Source: Corynebacterium suedekumii
Lineage (GTDB): Bacteria > Actinomycetota > Actinomycetes > Mycobacteriales > Mycobacteriaceae
Direction of reading: 5' to 3'
NCBI RefSeq assembly: GCF_030252185.1
Contig: NZ_CP126970.1
Coordinates: 806,001-870,000 of the forward strand
DNA length: 64,000 bases
The notes beneath the pieces were generated by a model. It was not told the DNA's origin, made no database searches, and was given only the letters and a program-made list of their open reading frames with translations. Below are positions 11,877 to 21,623 of this stretch, piece by piece. Within the stretch, counting starts at the first letter, position 1, and the number at the start of each line of letters is the position of its first letter. The translations under genes and the position numbers were made by a program.

Positions 11877-12038
11877 ACCCGCCAGGCGGGCTGTCCCCAG
11901 CCCCGCCGGACCGGCCGGAACACCCTCACCTGACACCTCGTGCACCCGCCACCGCGGGTGACACGGCGAGTCCGGCATGCCTGATCAGCCCCTAAAACCC
12001 AAAGAATCTCCGTGAATCCCCAGGAAAGGCTCCACCCC

Positions 12039-14375
12039 ATGTCTCCCGTCTCCTCCGCACCGTTTCCCACCTTCACCATCGAGGGCTACCCGCGCGTCGG
12101 CGCCAACCGCGAACTGAAGAAGGCCCTCGAGTCCTTCTGGGCCGGTCGCATCGACGAGGCCGCCTTCACCTCCGCGGCACACTCCATCCGCCTGGACAAC
12201 TACGCCCGCCTCCGTGACCTGGGCCTGGACCAGGACTACGCCATCCCCGCCGACGTCGCCCTCTACGACCAGGTGCTGGAGACCGCCGTCACCGTCGGCC
12301 TCATCGGCGGCGAGGCCGCCGACATCGACCTCACCGAGTACTTCGCCCTGGCCCGCGGTAACGCCGAGCGCGCCCCGCTGGAGATGACCAAGTGGTTCGA
12401 CACCAACTACCACTACCTCGTGCCCGAGGTCTCCGACGACACCGTCATCACCCCGCGCCCGCAGCGCATCCTCGACATCGTCGACGAGGCCAAGGCCGCC
12501 GGCCACGTGGTCCGTCCCTTCCTCGTCGGCCCGGTCACCCTGCTGGCCCTGTCCAAGCCCACCGAGGACGCCGCCGCCGACTTCTCCCCGCTGGCCCGCC
12601 TCACCGACCTCATCGCCGCCTACACCGAGGTCCTCGCCGCCCTGGCCGAGGCCGGAGTCGAGTGGGTCCAGATCATCGAGCCGGCCCTGACCGCCGACCT
12701 CACCGTCGCCTCCGACGCCGACCTGGCCGCCGACGCCGCCATCGCCTACGGCGCGCTGCTCGCCGAGGTCGACCGCCCGCAGGTCCTGCTGTCCACCCCC
12801 TACGGTTCCCTGCGCCAGGGCCTCGACGCCGTCATCTCCGCCAACCCGGAGGCCCTCCAGGTCGACCTGGCCCCGGTCACCCTCACCGCCGACCCGGAGT
12901 ACCCGCAGCGCGTGGCGGCCGCCGTCGCCGGCACCGACATCACCCTCGCCGCCGGTGTCATCGACGGCCGCAACATCTGGGCCGCCGACCTGCGCGAACG
13001 TCTCGAGGTGCTGGAGACGCTGCGGAAGGGCGGCGTCGACAAGCTCGCCGTCAGCTCCTCGGTGTCCCTGCAGCACGTGCCGCACACCGTCGCCGTGGAA
13101 ACCAACCTACCGGTCGACGTCGCCGGCTGGCTCTCCTTCGCCGACGAGAAGATCACCGAGGCCCAGGCCCTGGCCACCGCCGTCGGCGGTGACACCGTCG
13201 ACGCCGCCGACGCCTTCGCCCGCTCCGACCGCGCCGTGCGCACCCGCCGCGAATCGGCCCGCACCCACAACAGGGACGTCCAGGACCGCGTCGCCGCCCT
13301 GCCCGACGGCCAGGTCGCCCGCTCCCCGGAGTTCGCCGAGCGCGTCGAGGTGCAGAAGTCCCTCGGCCTGCCCACCCTGCCCACCACCACCATCGGCTCC
13401 TTCCCGCAGACCCCGGAGATCCGCAAGGCCCGCGCCGACCACCGCGCCGGCACCCTCACCGACGACCAGTACACCGAGGCCCTCAAGGACGAGGTCCGCC
13501 AGGTCATCGAGCTGCAGGAACGCCTCGGCATCGACGTCCTCGTCCACGGCGAGCCCGAGCGCAACGACATGGTCCAGTACTTCGCCGAGCTCCTCGACGG
13601 CTTCGTCACCACCGAACACGGCTGGGTCCAGTCCTACGGCTCCCGCTGCACCCGCCCCTCCATCGTCGTCGGCGACGTCTCCCGCCCCGAGGCCATGACC
13701 GTCGAGTGGGCAAAGTACGCCCAGTCCCTGTCCGAGCGCCACGTCAAGGGCATGCTCACCGGCCCGGTGACCATCCTCGCCTGGTCCTTCACCCGCGATG
13801 ACGTCCCGAAGTCCGTCTCCGCCGACCAGATCGCCCTCGCCCTGGCCGACGAGGTCGCCGACCTCGAGGCCGCCGGCATCGACATCATCCAGATCGACGA
13901 GCCCGCCCTGCGCGAACTGCTCCCGCTGCGCGAGGACGCCCGCCCCGCCTACCTCGACTGGGCCGTGCGCTCCTTCCGCCTCGTCGCCCTCGACGCCAAG
14001 CCCGCCACCCAGATCCACACCCACCTCTGCTACTCCGAGTTCGGCCAGATCATCGACGCCGTCGCCGCCCTCGACGCCGACGTCACCTCCATCGAGGCCG
14101 CCCGCTCCCGCATGGAACTGCTCACCGACCTCGACGAGTCCTTCCACTCCGAGATCGGCCCGGGCATCTGGGACATCCACTCCCCGCGCGTCCCGGACGT
14201 CGCCGAGCTCTCCGAGCTCATCAAGGCCGCCCTGGTCAACGTGCCCACCGAACGCCTGTGGGTCAACCCCGACTGCGGCCTGAAGACCCGCGGTTACGCC
14301 GAGGTGGAGCCGGCCCTGCGCAACATGGTCCTGGCCCGTGACCTCGTCGTCGAGTCCCTGGCCGGCAAGGTCTAG
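12039..14375 (+). CDS. metE: Cobalamin-independent methionine synthase
   Basis: Transfers the methyl group of methyltetrahydrofolate-polyglutamate to homocysteine. The ATG at 12039 is chosen because aggaaagg lies nine bases before it; a GTG at 12012 has no such site. 778 residues form a double barrel. The N-terminal barrel begins [19 protein letters not shown]. The catalytic barrel starts [13 protein letters not shown] and holds the zinc ligands HLCYSEF (His, Cys), Glu in [13 protein letters not shown] and Cys in [11 protein letters not shown]. An aspartate in [15 protein letters not shown] belongs to the active site. Codon use is extremely C/G biased, suggesting high expression. In C. glutamicum metE is repressed by McbR; no McbR box was recognised here. 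Confidence 0.95.
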   Translation: MSPVSSAPFPTFTIEGYPRVGANRELKKALESFWAGRIDEAAFTSAAHSIRLDNYARLRDLGLDQDYAIPADVALYDQVLETAVTVGLIGGEAADIDLTEYFALARGNAERAPLEMTKWFDTNYHYLVPEVSDDTVITPRPQRILDIVDEAKAAGHVVRPFLVGPVTLLALSKPTEDAAADFSPLARLTDLIAAYTEVLAALAEAGVEWVQIIEPALTADLTVASDADLAADAAIAYGALLAEVDRPQVLLSTPYGSLRQGLDAVISANPEALQVDLAPVTLTADPEYPQRVAAAVAGTDITLAAGVIDGRNIWAADLRERLEVLETLRKGGVDKLAVSSSVSLQHVPHTVAVETNLPVDVAGWLSFADEKITEAQALATAVGGDTVDAADAFARSDRAVRTRRESARTHNRDVQDRVAALPDGQVARSPEFAERVEVQKSLGLPTLPTTTIGSFPQTPEIRKARADHRAGTLTDDQYTEALKDEVRQVIELQERLGIDVLVHGEPERNDMVQYFAELLDGFVTTEHGWVQSYGSRCTRPSIVVGDVSRPEAMTVEWAKYAQSLSERHVKGMLTGPVTILAWSFTRDDVPKSVSADQIALALADEVADLEAAGIDIIQIDEPALRELLPLREDARPAYLDWAVRSFRLVALDAKPATQIHTHLCYSEFGQIIDAVAALDADVTSIEAARSRMELLTDLDESFHSEIGPGIWDIHSPRVPDVAELSELIKAALVNVPTERLWVNPDCGLKTRGYAEVEPALRNMVLARDLVVESLAGKV

Positions 14376-14393
14376 TCGCACGTGATCTGGCCG

Positions 14394-14426
14394 GGCCCGG
14401 TATCCGCTTCCCGCGGGTACCGGGCC
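14394..14426 (+). terminator. Hairpin after metE
   Basis: The thirteen-base arms ggcccggtatccg and cgggtaccgggcc have one mismatch and start 19 bases after the metE stop. A short T-run is absent. Confidence 0.55.
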
Positions 14427-14447
14427 TGATCCGTTAGGATGGCTCGC

Positions 14448-14972
14448 ATGACCAACAAGACCGCAACTGCCACTCTGCACACCAACCGCGGTGACATCGT
14501 CATCGAGCTGTTCGGCAACCACGCCCCGGCCACCGTCGAGAACTTCGTCGGCCTGGCCCAGGGCACCAAGGAGTACAAGACCGAGAACGCCGCCGGAGAG
14601 AAGTCGGGCCCGTTCTACGACGGTTCCGTCTTCCACCGCGTCATCGACGGGTTCATGATCCAGGGCGGCGACCCGACCGGCACCGGCCGTGGCGGCCCCG
14701 GCTACATGTTCGCCGACGAGTTCCACCCGGAGCTGCGCTTCGACCGCGCCTACCTCCTGGCCATGGCGAACGCCGGCCCGGGCACCAACGGTTCCCAGTT
14801 CTTCATCACCGTCGGCCCGACCCCGCACCTCAACAACGCGCACACCATCTTCGGTGAGGTCACCGACGCGGCCTCCCAGAAGGTCGTCGACGAGATCGCG
14901 AAGACCCCGACCGACCGCATGGATCGCCCGAACGATCCGGTGATGATCGAGTCCGTCACCATCTCCGAGTAA
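14448..14972 (+). CDS. ppiA: Peptidyl-prolyl cis-trans isomerase (cyclophilin)
   Basis: A 174-residue single-domain cyclophilin, cytoplasmic (no signal peptide). Family motifs are [11 protein letters not shown], the catalytic [19 protein letters not shown] (with the active-site Arg and Phe), [19 protein letters not shown] and [10 protein letters not shown]. The ATG at 14448 is preferred over the ATG three codons earlier because the AGGA ribosome site is too close to the latter. The order ppiA-rhomboid-crgA-pknB matches other corynebacteria. Confidence 0.93.
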   Translation: MTNKTATATLHTNRGDIVIELFGNHAPATVENFVGLAQGTKEYKTENAAGEKSGPFYDGSVFHRVIDGFMIQGGDPTGTGRGGPGYMFADEFHPELRFDRAYLLAMANAGPGTNGSQFFITVGPTPHLNNAHTIFGEVTDAASQKVVDEIAKTPTDRMDRPNDPVMIESVTISE

Positions 14973-15350
14973 GTCCCTCCAGGTCCGACCCGCGCCGCGT
15001 CTGCTTATCGACGTCGCGCGGGTCGTTTCCTGTCCCCACCCTCCTTCTCTCCCCGTACCCCAGGAGTCACCGTTGGACACCCTGCGCCGTTGGTACCACG
15101 ACGTCCCGGTGACCACCCTGGCCACCCTGGCGGCCGTCGTGGTGTGGATCATCACCGCCGCCCAGTCCGGCTCGATCCGCAACAGCATCGCCGGCTCCTC
15201 CCTCGCCGAGTCGTGGCTGCTGTGGGGGCCGTACGTGTCCACCGACGGACTCGACTGGTTCCGCGCCCTCGGTGCGGTGGGACCTGACCCCTGTTTGGTA
15301 GACACCCGACAACCCGGCTTTCTGCCGGGGAAGAAAGGTAACCTGCCACC

Positions 15351-15662
15351 ATGCCCAGCAAGACCTACACCGAGGAATTCCGCCACGACGCGGTCGCCCT
15401 CTACGAGAATTCCCCCGGCGTATCGATCAACGCCCTCGCCACCGAACTCGGCGTCAACCGCAACACCCTCCAGATCTGGGTCCGCAAATACGGCACCGGC
15501 GCCCGCACCACCACCAGCACCGAGGCCGCCTCGCAGACCCCGACATCGGTGACCGATGCCGAACGTATCCGCCAGCTGGAACGGGAAAACGCCCGACTGA
15601 AGGAAGAGCGCGACATCCTGCGCAAGGCCGCGAAATATTTTGCGGAAGAGACGACCTGGTGA
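15351..15662 (+). CDS. IS3-family transposase OrfA
   Basis: A 103-residue DNA-binding subunit. The N-terminal helix-turn-helix (YTEEFRHDAVALYENSPG, ATELGVNRNTLQIWVRKYG) recognises the IS ends. The C-terminal leucine-zipper-like stretch (RIRQLERENARLKEERDILRKA) mediates oligomerisation. The stop overlaps the orfB start by four bases (GTGA); in this family a -1 ribosomal shift upstream of this point makes the OrfAB fusion that is the active enzyme. Confidence 0.9.
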   Translation: MPSKTYTEEFRHDAVALYENSPGVSINALATELGVNRNTLQIWVRKYGTGARTTTSTEAASQTPTSVTDAERIRQLERENARLKEERDILRKAAKYFAEETTW

Positions 15663-16555
15663 TCCGCTTCCAGTTCGTTGACGACGCCAAGAACAGCCAT
15701 TCGGTCAAGCGGTTATGTGAGGTTCTGAAACTCAACCGGTCCTCGTATTACAAATGGAGAAACACCTCCTCCGCCAGGACACAACGCCTGCTCAGCGACG
15801 CGATCCTCGGCGCACGGGTCAAGGCCGTGTTCGCCGCAGAACGCGGCTGCTACGGCTCCAAACGCATCACGGCGCAACTCAACGACGACTCGCCCGGCAG
15901 TCCGGTCAATCACAAGAAAGTCGCCCGGATCATGCGCTCGTTGCAACTGGTTGGCTACTCCAAGAAACGCAAGGTCACCACGACTGTCTCGGATGGGAGG
16001 AAGCCGGTGTTTCCGGATCTCGTCGGCCGGAGGTTCACCGCCCCGGCACCGAACCAGGTCTACGTCGGCGATATCACGTACCTGCCGATCGCGGACGGGT
16101 CGAATATGTACCTGGCCACGGTCATCGACTGTTTCTCCCGCCGGCTGGTCGGCTTCGCGATTGCCGATCACATGCGTTCTTCCCTGGTCCAGGACGCCCT
16201 GGTGATGGCCAAGGGCCAGCGCGGAAGTCTCGACGACGCAATTTTTCACTCGGACCATGGCAGTGTCTACACTTCCCATGCGTTCCAGGACACGTGTACG
16301 CAGCTGGGGATCCGGCAGTCGATGGGCGCGATCGGCAGCAGCGCTGATAACGCCCTGGCGGAGTCCTTCAACGCCGCGTTGAAGCGTGAGGTCCTCCAGG
16401 ACGCAAAGACGTTTGCCAATCAGTTGCAGTGCCGGCGAGTTGTTTTCCGCTGGTGTACCCGCTACAACACCACGCGTCGGCATTCCTGGTGCGGGTATCT
16501 CGCTCCAGCAGTGTTTGAGGAGCAATGTCCTGTTACGCTGAGATCTGCTTCCTGA
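15659..16555 (+). CDS. IS3-family transposase OrfB (DDE integrase domain)
   Basis: 298 residues. An HTH_21-type segment (LLSDAILGARVKAVFAAERG then YGSKRI) is followed by the rve integrase core with the catalytic triad: Asp in VYVGDITYLP, Asp in FHSDHGSVYTS and Glu in NALAESFNAALKRE. No internal stop or frame change is visible, so the enzyme should be functional if the OrfAB fusion is made. GTG start within the end of orfA. Confidence 0.92.
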   Translation: MIRFQFVDDAKNSHSVKRLCEVLKLNRSSYYKWRNTSSARTQRLLSDAILGARVKAVFAAERGCYGSKRITAQLNDDSPGSPVNHKKVARIMRSLQLVGYSKKRKVTTTVSDGRKPVFPDLVGRRFTAPAPNQVYVGDITYLPIADGSNMYLATVIDCFSRRLVGFAIADHMRSSLVQDALVMAKGQRGSLDDAIFHSDHGSVYTSHAFQDTCTQLGIRQSMGAIGSSADNALAESFNAALKREVLQDAKTFANQLQCRRVVFRWCTRYNTTRRHSWCGYLAPAVFEEQCPVTLRSAS

Positions 16556-17060
16556 TCACATCCCCCGTGTCTACTTTCCGGGGGTCGGGCCCGTGTTCCT
16601 CCACATCGACGCCGGCCACCTGGCCATCAACTGCATCATGCTCGCGCTCATCGGCCGGGAGATCGAACGTCACCTGGGAACGGCCCTGTACGCAGCCGTG
16701 TTCCTCACCGGCGGGATCGGCGCATCGGCCGCGGTCCTGTGGCTGGACTATGACACCCCCACCGCCGGCGCATCCGGCGTGGTCTTCGCCCTCATGGTGC
16801 TGCTCGTCGGCGTCAACCGCCTGCGCGGTGGTGATCTGCGTGCCCCGCTGGCCCTCATCGCCGTCAACGTCGCCTACACCTTCCTCGCCGCCAACGTCTC
16901 CCTCTGGGGCCACCTCGGAGGTCTGTTGTGCGGCCTGCTCATGATGATGCTGGTCTTCCAGCCCCGCCGCGAGGTGCGCTGGGGTGGCGTCCTCGTCCTG
17001 CTGGCCATCGCCTGCGCGCTCGTCGTCGCCGTGTGATTCCCGGGGACTGTGGGGGAAAAG

Positions 17061-17275
17061 TTATCCACAGGGTGTGAAACATTCTGTGGAAAGTGTGACG
17101 AAGTTTATGTGTCCCAACTTTCCCACACCCTGTGGATAACCCTGTGGGCAGTTTTCCCCACCTGCACGAATGTTCGAATACCTGTGGAAAACCGCACCGT
17201 CCAGGCATGGTTCTCGCCATCGACGGCGTGCCATTCGAGAAATGACATCACTGTAACTATCCACAGTGTGGATAA
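17061..17275. other. Cluster of DnaA boxes
   Basis: Three perfect TTATCCACA boxes lie at 17061-17069 (+), 17131-17139 (-) and 17267-17275 (-). One-mismatch boxes lie at 17183-17191 (tgtggaaaa, -) and 17257-17265 (ctatccaca, +), the latter forming a tight inverted pair with the third perfect box. Weaker tgtggaaag and tgtggacag elements are interspersed. The region is non-coding, between rhomboid and crgA. The chromosomal oriC is expected between dnaA and dnaN, beyond the left edge, so this is a second DnaA-binding locus. Confidence 0.7.
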
Positions 17276-17616
17276 CTCCTGTGGACAGATTCCGCGCCGA
17301 CCGCCGGTGGAGAAACGGTGAATAACACGCCGGGGTTGTCCACCGGGGTGGGGACAACCCCGACGTGTCGGGGTCGGGGGAGAGCGCAGGGAATTGCACG
17401 GTGACGTCCCGCAGTGGCGGCGTCAGTGGTGGCAAGCCGGCTCAGTCCCGGTTGCAGGGTGACGGCAGGGGTGACCCCTGACGATCGGCGGGCAGCAGTC
17501 AGGGTCGCCCGGGTGAGCGTCATAAGCCGGTCGACAGGGGAGAAAGCCGGAAGATCACCGTCTGGGCAACGACGGGCTGTCGGAAGCCGGTGGCGCCAGG
17601 GCGACCATGCCGCCGA

Positions 17617-17820
17617 AGGCGGGCCACGGCCGACGACGGGGGCCAGGTAGGCGGCGCCGAGGGCGAGGGAGACGACGGTGAGCGGGCCCACCCGGCCGTC
17701 AGCGCCGGGGACCTGCGGGAGGATGGGCAGGCTGTAGGTGAGGACGACGGCGACCAGGGCGACGTCGACAAGCAGAGCGTGCCGGCGCCACCACCCCCAC
17801 GGTGCCCGGTCCACGCTCAC
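17617..17820 (-). pseudogene. Remnant of a membrane protein N-terminus (possibly a sensor kinase)
   Basis: From a GTG at 17820 the frame reads MSVDRAPWGWWRRHALLVDV then two hydrophobic stretches (VALVAVVLTYSLPILPQV, LTVVSLALGAAYLAPVVG) and then loses any membrane-protein character. The start resembles the four-helix N-terminus of actinobacterial two-component histidine kinases, but no kinase domain follows. The 300 bases to its left hold nothing recognisable. Probably a gene fragment; low certainty. Confidence 0.35.
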
Positions 17821-17830
17821 TCCCGGTGGG

Positions 17831-18097
17831 TCAGCGCCAGCCCATGGTCATGAGCAGACCGATGACGAACAGGCCGAAGCCGATGCCGTAGTTCCACGCG
17901 CCGAGCTCGAGCATGAACGGGATCTGGTCGCCGGCGAGGTAGTTGACCACGAGCCACACCAGGCCGAGCAGCATGAACCCGAACATGAGGATCTTGTACC
18001 AGAGCGGGGTGCCGCCGGTGTTGATCTTGACCGGGGTGCGGTTGGTCGGGGTGGTCGATGTGGGGATGGAGCTCTTCGTGATCTTTGCCTTGGGCAT
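17831..18097 (-). CDS. crgA: Cell division protein CrgA
   Basis: An 88-residue protein with a basic, Thr-rich cytoplasmic start ([19 protein letters not shown]), the conserved [14 protein letters not shown] first membrane segment, [12 protein letters not shown], and a second segment [19 protein letters not shown]. This is the CrgA family, an actinobacterial membrane protein that interacts with FtsZ, FtsI and other septation proteins. It is located next to pknB, as in mycobacteria and other corynebacteria. There is a short gap to pknB; it is likely its own transcription unit or the distal gene of the leftward operon. Confidence 0.93.
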   Translation of the reverse strand: MPKAKITKSSIPTSTTPTNRTPVKINTGGTPLWYKILMFGFMLLGLVWLVVNYLAGDQIPFMLELGAWNYGIGFGLFVIGLLMTMGWR

Positions 18098-18147
18098 GTC
18101 TCGCCTTTCCGTACGTCAGGTGGATTCAGGGTAGCAGCGCCACCCGG

Positions 18148-20151
18148 TCAGGGGCGCGTGCCGGGGATGAGGGTGCCCACGTCGAACTCCCAGTAGCGCA
18201 CCGTCACCGTGGCGTCCTTGCGTATCGACGCCCCGTTCGCCGGCTCCTGCGCACCGATGAGACCCTGGTCCACCAGCGCGCCGGTGGGGACCGGATCGCC
18301 GGTGCGCAGCTGCGCATCGGTGCCCTCCCAGCCGGCCTCACGCAGCGCGGCCAGCGCGTCGGCCTGCGACAGGCGGGTGAGATCCGGCATGGTCACCAGC
18401 ATCCCGTTGGACACCTCGAGACCCACCGCGGTGCCCGGGGCGACCATCGCGCCCTCGTTGGCCACGCTGAGGATCTGGCCCTCCCGCTCGAAGGAGTCGA
18501 CGGAGGTGACCTGCGAACTCAGGCCCACCGACGCCAGGGTCTCCTCGGCCTGCTCGAGCTGCATGCCGGTGATCGACGGCACCCGGACGAGCGCCGGGCC
18601 GGTGGACACCGCCACCGACACCCGTGACCCCTTGGACAGCTGGGAACCCGGGGCCGGCGACTGCTCGGCGATCCGGCCGGCGGTGACGTCCTCGGAGGAG
18701 ACCTCCCGGACCTGCTGCTCCAGCTGCAGGTCCACGGCCGCGAGGGCGTCGGCCGCCTCCTGCGGGGTCATGCCCCGCACGTCCGGCACGTCGGTGATCT
18801 CCCGGCCCGAGGACACGGTGACGGTGACGGCGGTGCCCTTCTGCAGCTGGGACCCGGCGGTCGGGTTGGTGCGGATGACCTCCCCGCGGGGGATGTCGGG
18901 GCTGGGTTCCTCGTTGACGTCGACCCGCAGCTCCAGCTCCTCGAGCTGGGCGACGGCCTCCGCCCGCTGGGTGCCTGTGACATCCGGGACCGTGACCAGC
19001 TGGCTCATGGTGACCTCGTCGTCGCGGCCCTGGACCAGGTCCCACAGGAACGCGCCGCCGACGCCGACGGCGACGAGGGCGAGCAGGGCGGCGACCCACG
19101 CGAGCCAGCGGTTGCCGCGGTCCTCGCGGCGGTGGCTGCCACCCGACGGGGCTGCCTGGGCAGCCGCAGCGGTGGCCGGGGCCGCTGCGGGGGCTGCACC
19201 GGCGACCCGGGTGGGGCGCACCGGGGGAGCGACGACGGTGGGGGGCTCCTCCTCCCGCGCCCGGTCCTCCTCCGCGGCGATGTGGTGCCGGGCGGCGTCG
19301 GTGACCGCGTTGCGGCCCAGGCGCTGCAGGTCCTCGCCCATCGCGGCGGCCGACTGGTAGCGGTCGGCCGGGTGCTTGGCCATGGCGGTGAGCACCACGG
19401 CGTCGACGTTGATGGCCGCGGTCGGCGACAGCGGCTCCGCCACAAGCTCCGACGGCGGGGTCGGATTCTCCTGCACGTGCTGGTACGCCACCGCGAAGGG
19501 GGACTCGCCCTCGAAGGGCGGGCGGCCCGTGATCGCCTCGTAGAGCACGCAGCCGAGACCGTAGACGTCGGAACGTCCGTCGGCCGCCTTGCCGCGGGCC
19601 TGCTCCGGGGACAGGTACTGGGCGGTGCCGATCACCGCGGAGGTCTGCGTCATCGCCGAGGTCGAGTCGTCGAGCGCCCGGGCGATGCCGAAGTCCATCA
19701 CCTTGACGTCACCGGTGTTGGTGATCATGATGTTCGCCGGTTTGATGTCCCGGTGGATGATGCCCGCGTCGTGGCTGGCCTGCAGCGCATGGCACACCGG
19801 GACGAGAGTCTGGGCGGCGCGCGCCGGGCTCAACGGCCCGCCCTCCCGGATGACCTCCCGCAGGGTGCGGCCGTGGATACGCTCCATGACGATGTAGGGC
19901 ACGTCGATGCCGTCGACGACCGTCTCACCCGTGTCGTAGACCGCCACGATCGACGGATGGTTGAGCCTGCCGGAGTTCTGCGCCTCCCGGCGGAACCGCT
20001 CCCGGAAGTTGACGTCGCGGGCCAGCTCCAGGCGGAGCATCTTCACGGCCACGCCCCGGCCGATGAGGGTGTCCTCGGCGGCGTAGACCTCGGACATGCC
20101 GCCGGTGCCGATGACCTCACCGAGGGTGTAACGGTCGCCGATGAGGGTCAT
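18148..20151 (-). CDS. pknB: Serine/threonine protein kinase PknB with four PASTA repeats
   Basis: A 667-residue transmembrane kinase. The cytoplasmic kinase domain shows GTGGMSEVY (P-loop), VAVKML (ATP-binding Lys), HRDIKPANIM (catalytic loop) and DFGIA. The activation loop carries several Thr/Ser (STSAMTQTS). A juxtamembrane linker precedes a single membrane segment (LAWVAALLALVAVGVGGAFLW). Four PASTA repeats (starting VPDVTGTQ, VPDVRGMT, VPSITGMQ, MPDLTRLS) form the extracellular part that senses muropeptides or lipid II. It controls growth and division by phosphorylating envelope and division proteins. The start overlaps the pknA stop (TGATG). PstP, encoded in the same operon, removes its phosphates. 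Confidence 0.97.
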   Translation of the reverse strand: MTLIGDRYTLGEVIGTGGMSEVYAAEDTLIGRGVAVKMLRLELARDVNFRERFRREAQNSGRLNHPSIVAVYDTGETVVDGIDVPYIVMERIHGRTLREVIREGGPLSPARAAQTLVPVCHALQASHDAGIIHRDIKPANIMITNTGDVKVMDFGIARALDDSTSAMTQTSAVIGTAQYLSPEQARGKAADGRSDVYGLGCVLYEAITGRPPFEGESPFAVAYQHVQENPTPPSELVAEPLSPTAAINVDAVVLTAMAKHPADRYQSAAAMGEDLQRLGRNAVTDAARHHIAAEEDRAREEEPPTVVAPPVRPTRVAGAAPAAAPATAAAAQAAPSGGSHRREDRGNRWLAWVAALLALVAVGVGGAFLWDLVQGRDDEVTMSQLVTVPDVTGTQRAEAVAQLEELELRVDVNEEPSPDIPRGEVIRTNPTAGSQLQKGTAVTVTVSSGREITDVPDVRGMTPQEAADALAAVDLQLEQQVREVSSEDVTAGRIAEQSPAPGSQLSKGSRVSVAVSTGPALVRVPSITGMQLEQAEETLASVGLSSQVTSVDSFEREGQILSVANEGAMVAPGTAVGLEVSNGMLVTMPDLTRLSQADALAALREAGWEGTDAQLRTGDPVPTGALVDQGLIGAQEPANGASIRKDATVTVRYWEFDVGTLIPGTRP

Positions 20152-21623
20152 CAGTTACCTCCGAGACCGGGAAGATTCCCCGGCAGGGCGGGCAGCCCCG
20201 GGGCCGGGGCGTCCGTGGGGGTCGCCGGCGCCGGCTGGGTGGGCTGGGCCGGCGGGCTCGGCTGGGCCGGCTGCGTGGGTGCCGGCTCCGGGGTGGGTTC
20301 GGGCTCCGGGGACGGCGAATCCACGGTCGGGGTGATCCACTCCGTGATGGCCTCCGGGCTCGGCTCCGGGGTGGGCTCGGGCGCCGGGGCCTGCTCCGTC
20401 GGGGTGACCCACTCGGTGATGATCTCCTGCTCGGAGGTCGTGGTCTCCGGGGTGGAGGTCTCCCCGCCGCCGGTGACGCCGTCGAGCAGTCCGGACTGGT
20501 AGGCCAGGTAGATGCCGCCGGCCAGCAGTGCGGCGATGATGACGGCCAGGGCGATGCCGGCGCCGAACCCGCCGCCGCCGGAGCGCCGCGCCGGGACCAC
20601 GGCCGGGGTGGGGACGGCGGTGATGCCACCGGGCGAGGTGACGGGGCGTCGAGAAGCGGTGGCCGGACGCACCGTCGTGGGATGCGTCGCCGCGCCGAGC
20701 ATCCGGGTCGACTCGGTCGGGGAGGGCTCCCGGGCGACCTGGGTCATGGCCGCGGACTTCGGCTGCGGCGGGCGTTCGCCCAGACGGACGGCGGAGACGG
20801 CCAGCGCCATCTCGTTGCCGTTGGCGTAACGCTGCCCCGGCTCCTTGCGCAGGGCGATGCCGATGAGCTCCCGGGTCGGGGCGCTCACCCCGGTGGACAG
20901 GGCGGGCGGGGCGTGGCTGATGTGGGCGATGGCCACGGAGACGGAGGAGTCACCGGTGAAGGGGCGCTGTCCGGCGAGCATCTCGTAGCCGACCACGCCG
21001 AGGGAGTACACGTCGGACGCGGCGGTGATCTCCCCGCCCTGCGCCTGCTCGGGGGAGACGTACTGGGCGGTGCCCACGACCATGCCGGTCCGCGTCAGCG
21101 GAACCGCGGCCGCCGCCTTGGCGATACCGAAGTCGGTGATCTTCACCTCGCCGTTCTGCGTGATCAGCAGGTTGCCCGGCTTGATGTCGCGGTGGACCAG
21201 GTCCATGCGGTGGATGATGGACAGACCGTGGGCGGTCTGCTCGAGGACGTCGAGCGCGAGTGACTCGTCGAGCTGCTTCTCCCGCGCCAGCAGGTCCGCC
21301 AGGGACTCGCCGCGGACGTACTCCATGGCGATGAAGCAGAAGGTGTGTCCCGACGGGTCGGGGACCTCCCGGTAGTCGTAGGTGCGCACGACATTGTCGG
21401 AGTCGATGAGCTGGGCGGTCGTCGCCTCGTTGCGGAAGCGGTCGAGGAACTCGGTGTTGTCGGAGAACTCCGGGCGCAGGACCTTGATGGCCACCTCCCG
21501 GTCGTTGACCATGTCGTCGGCGAGCCACACGGTGGACATGCCGCCGTGGCCGATGATCCACTGCAGGCGGTAGTCGTCGCCGATGAGGCGCTGGAGGCGG
21601 TCGAGACCCTCGGTGTCAGCCAT
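20151..21623 (-). CDS. pknA: Serine/threonine protein kinase PknA
   Basis: A 490-residue transmembrane kinase regulating cell shape and division. Kinase motifs are GHGGMSTVW, VAIKVL, VHRDIKPGNLL, TDFGIAK and the activation-loop RTGMVVGTAQYVSPE. A Ser/Thr/Pro linker leads to one membrane segment (GAGIALAVIIAALLAGGIYL). About 115 extracellular residues follow, dominated by Pro, Glu and Thr with near-repeats of EWITPT, without PASTA repeats. It overlaps the pbpA stop (TAATG) and the pknB start (TGATG), so the three are translationally coupled. Confidence 0.96.
   Translation of the reverse strand: MADTEGLDRLQRLIGDDYRLQWIIGHGGMSTVWLADDMVNDREVAIKVLRPEFSDNTEFLDRFRNEATTAQLIDSDNVVRTYDYREVPDPSGHTFCFIAMEYVRGESLADLLAREKQLDESLALDVLEQTAHGLSIIHRMDLVHRDIKPGNLLITQNGEVKITDFGIAKAAAAVPLTRTGMVVGTAQYVSPEQAQGGEITAASDVYSLGVVGYEMLAGQRPFTGDSSVSVAIAHISHAPPALSTGVSAPTRELIGIALRKEPGQRYANGNEMALAVSAVRLGERPPQPKSAAMTQVAREPSPTESTRMLGAATHPTTVRPATASRRPVTSPGGITAVPTPAVVPARRSGGGGFGAGIALAVIIAALLAGGIYLAYQSGLLDGVTGGGETSTPETTTSEQEIITEWVTPTEQAPAPEPTPEPSPEAITEWITPTVDSPSPEPEPTPEPAPTQPAQPSPPAQPTQPAPATPTDAPAPGLPALPGNLPGLGGN

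Larger units (their letters stand above)
15280..16592 (+). mobile_element. IS3-family insertion sequence, 1313 bp
   Basis: Ends GGACCTGACCCCTGTTTGGTAGACAC... and, reverse complemented, GGGCCCGACCCCCGGAAAGTAGACAC... form imperfect terminal inverted repeats. A three-base duplication GTG (15277-15279 and 16593-16595) flanks the element and restores the rhomboid frame exactly. Two overlapping transposase frames fill it. The element looks complete and recent. Confidence 0.9.
15073..17036 (+). pseudogene. Rhomboid intramembrane protease, split by an IS3-family element
   Basis: The first 69 codons (15073-15279, TTG start after an aggag ribosome site) encode an N-terminal membrane segment and end WFRALGAV. 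The rest (16596-17036) continues FLHIDAGHLAINCIMLALIG, with the catalytic serine in GASGVVFALM and a later histidine in SLWGHLGGLL, the Ser-His dyad of rhomboids. The two parts are in the same frame and rejoin to 215 residues if the 1313-bp element and one copy of the duplicated GTG are removed. The host gene was therefore intact before insertion. As it stands no complete rhomboid is made. Confidence 0.92.

Noticed and set aside
11878-11960. Attenuator or terminator hairpins between metF and metE
   Set aside because: Short stems (cccgcc-a-ggcggg and cacccg/cgggtg) are present but lack a leader peptide, competing stems or a T-run; too weak to call.
13107-15386. A 759-codon frame antisense to metE and ppiA
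   Set aside because: Mirror of strongly codon-biased genes on the other strand; Gly/Val/Asp-rich with no recognisable domain.
17061-17275. Calling the DnaA-box cluster the chromosomal oriC
   Set aside because: dnaA, dnaN and recF are not here, and gyrB at the left edge implies that the usual oriC lies beyond it; no clear AT-rich unwinding region was seen.
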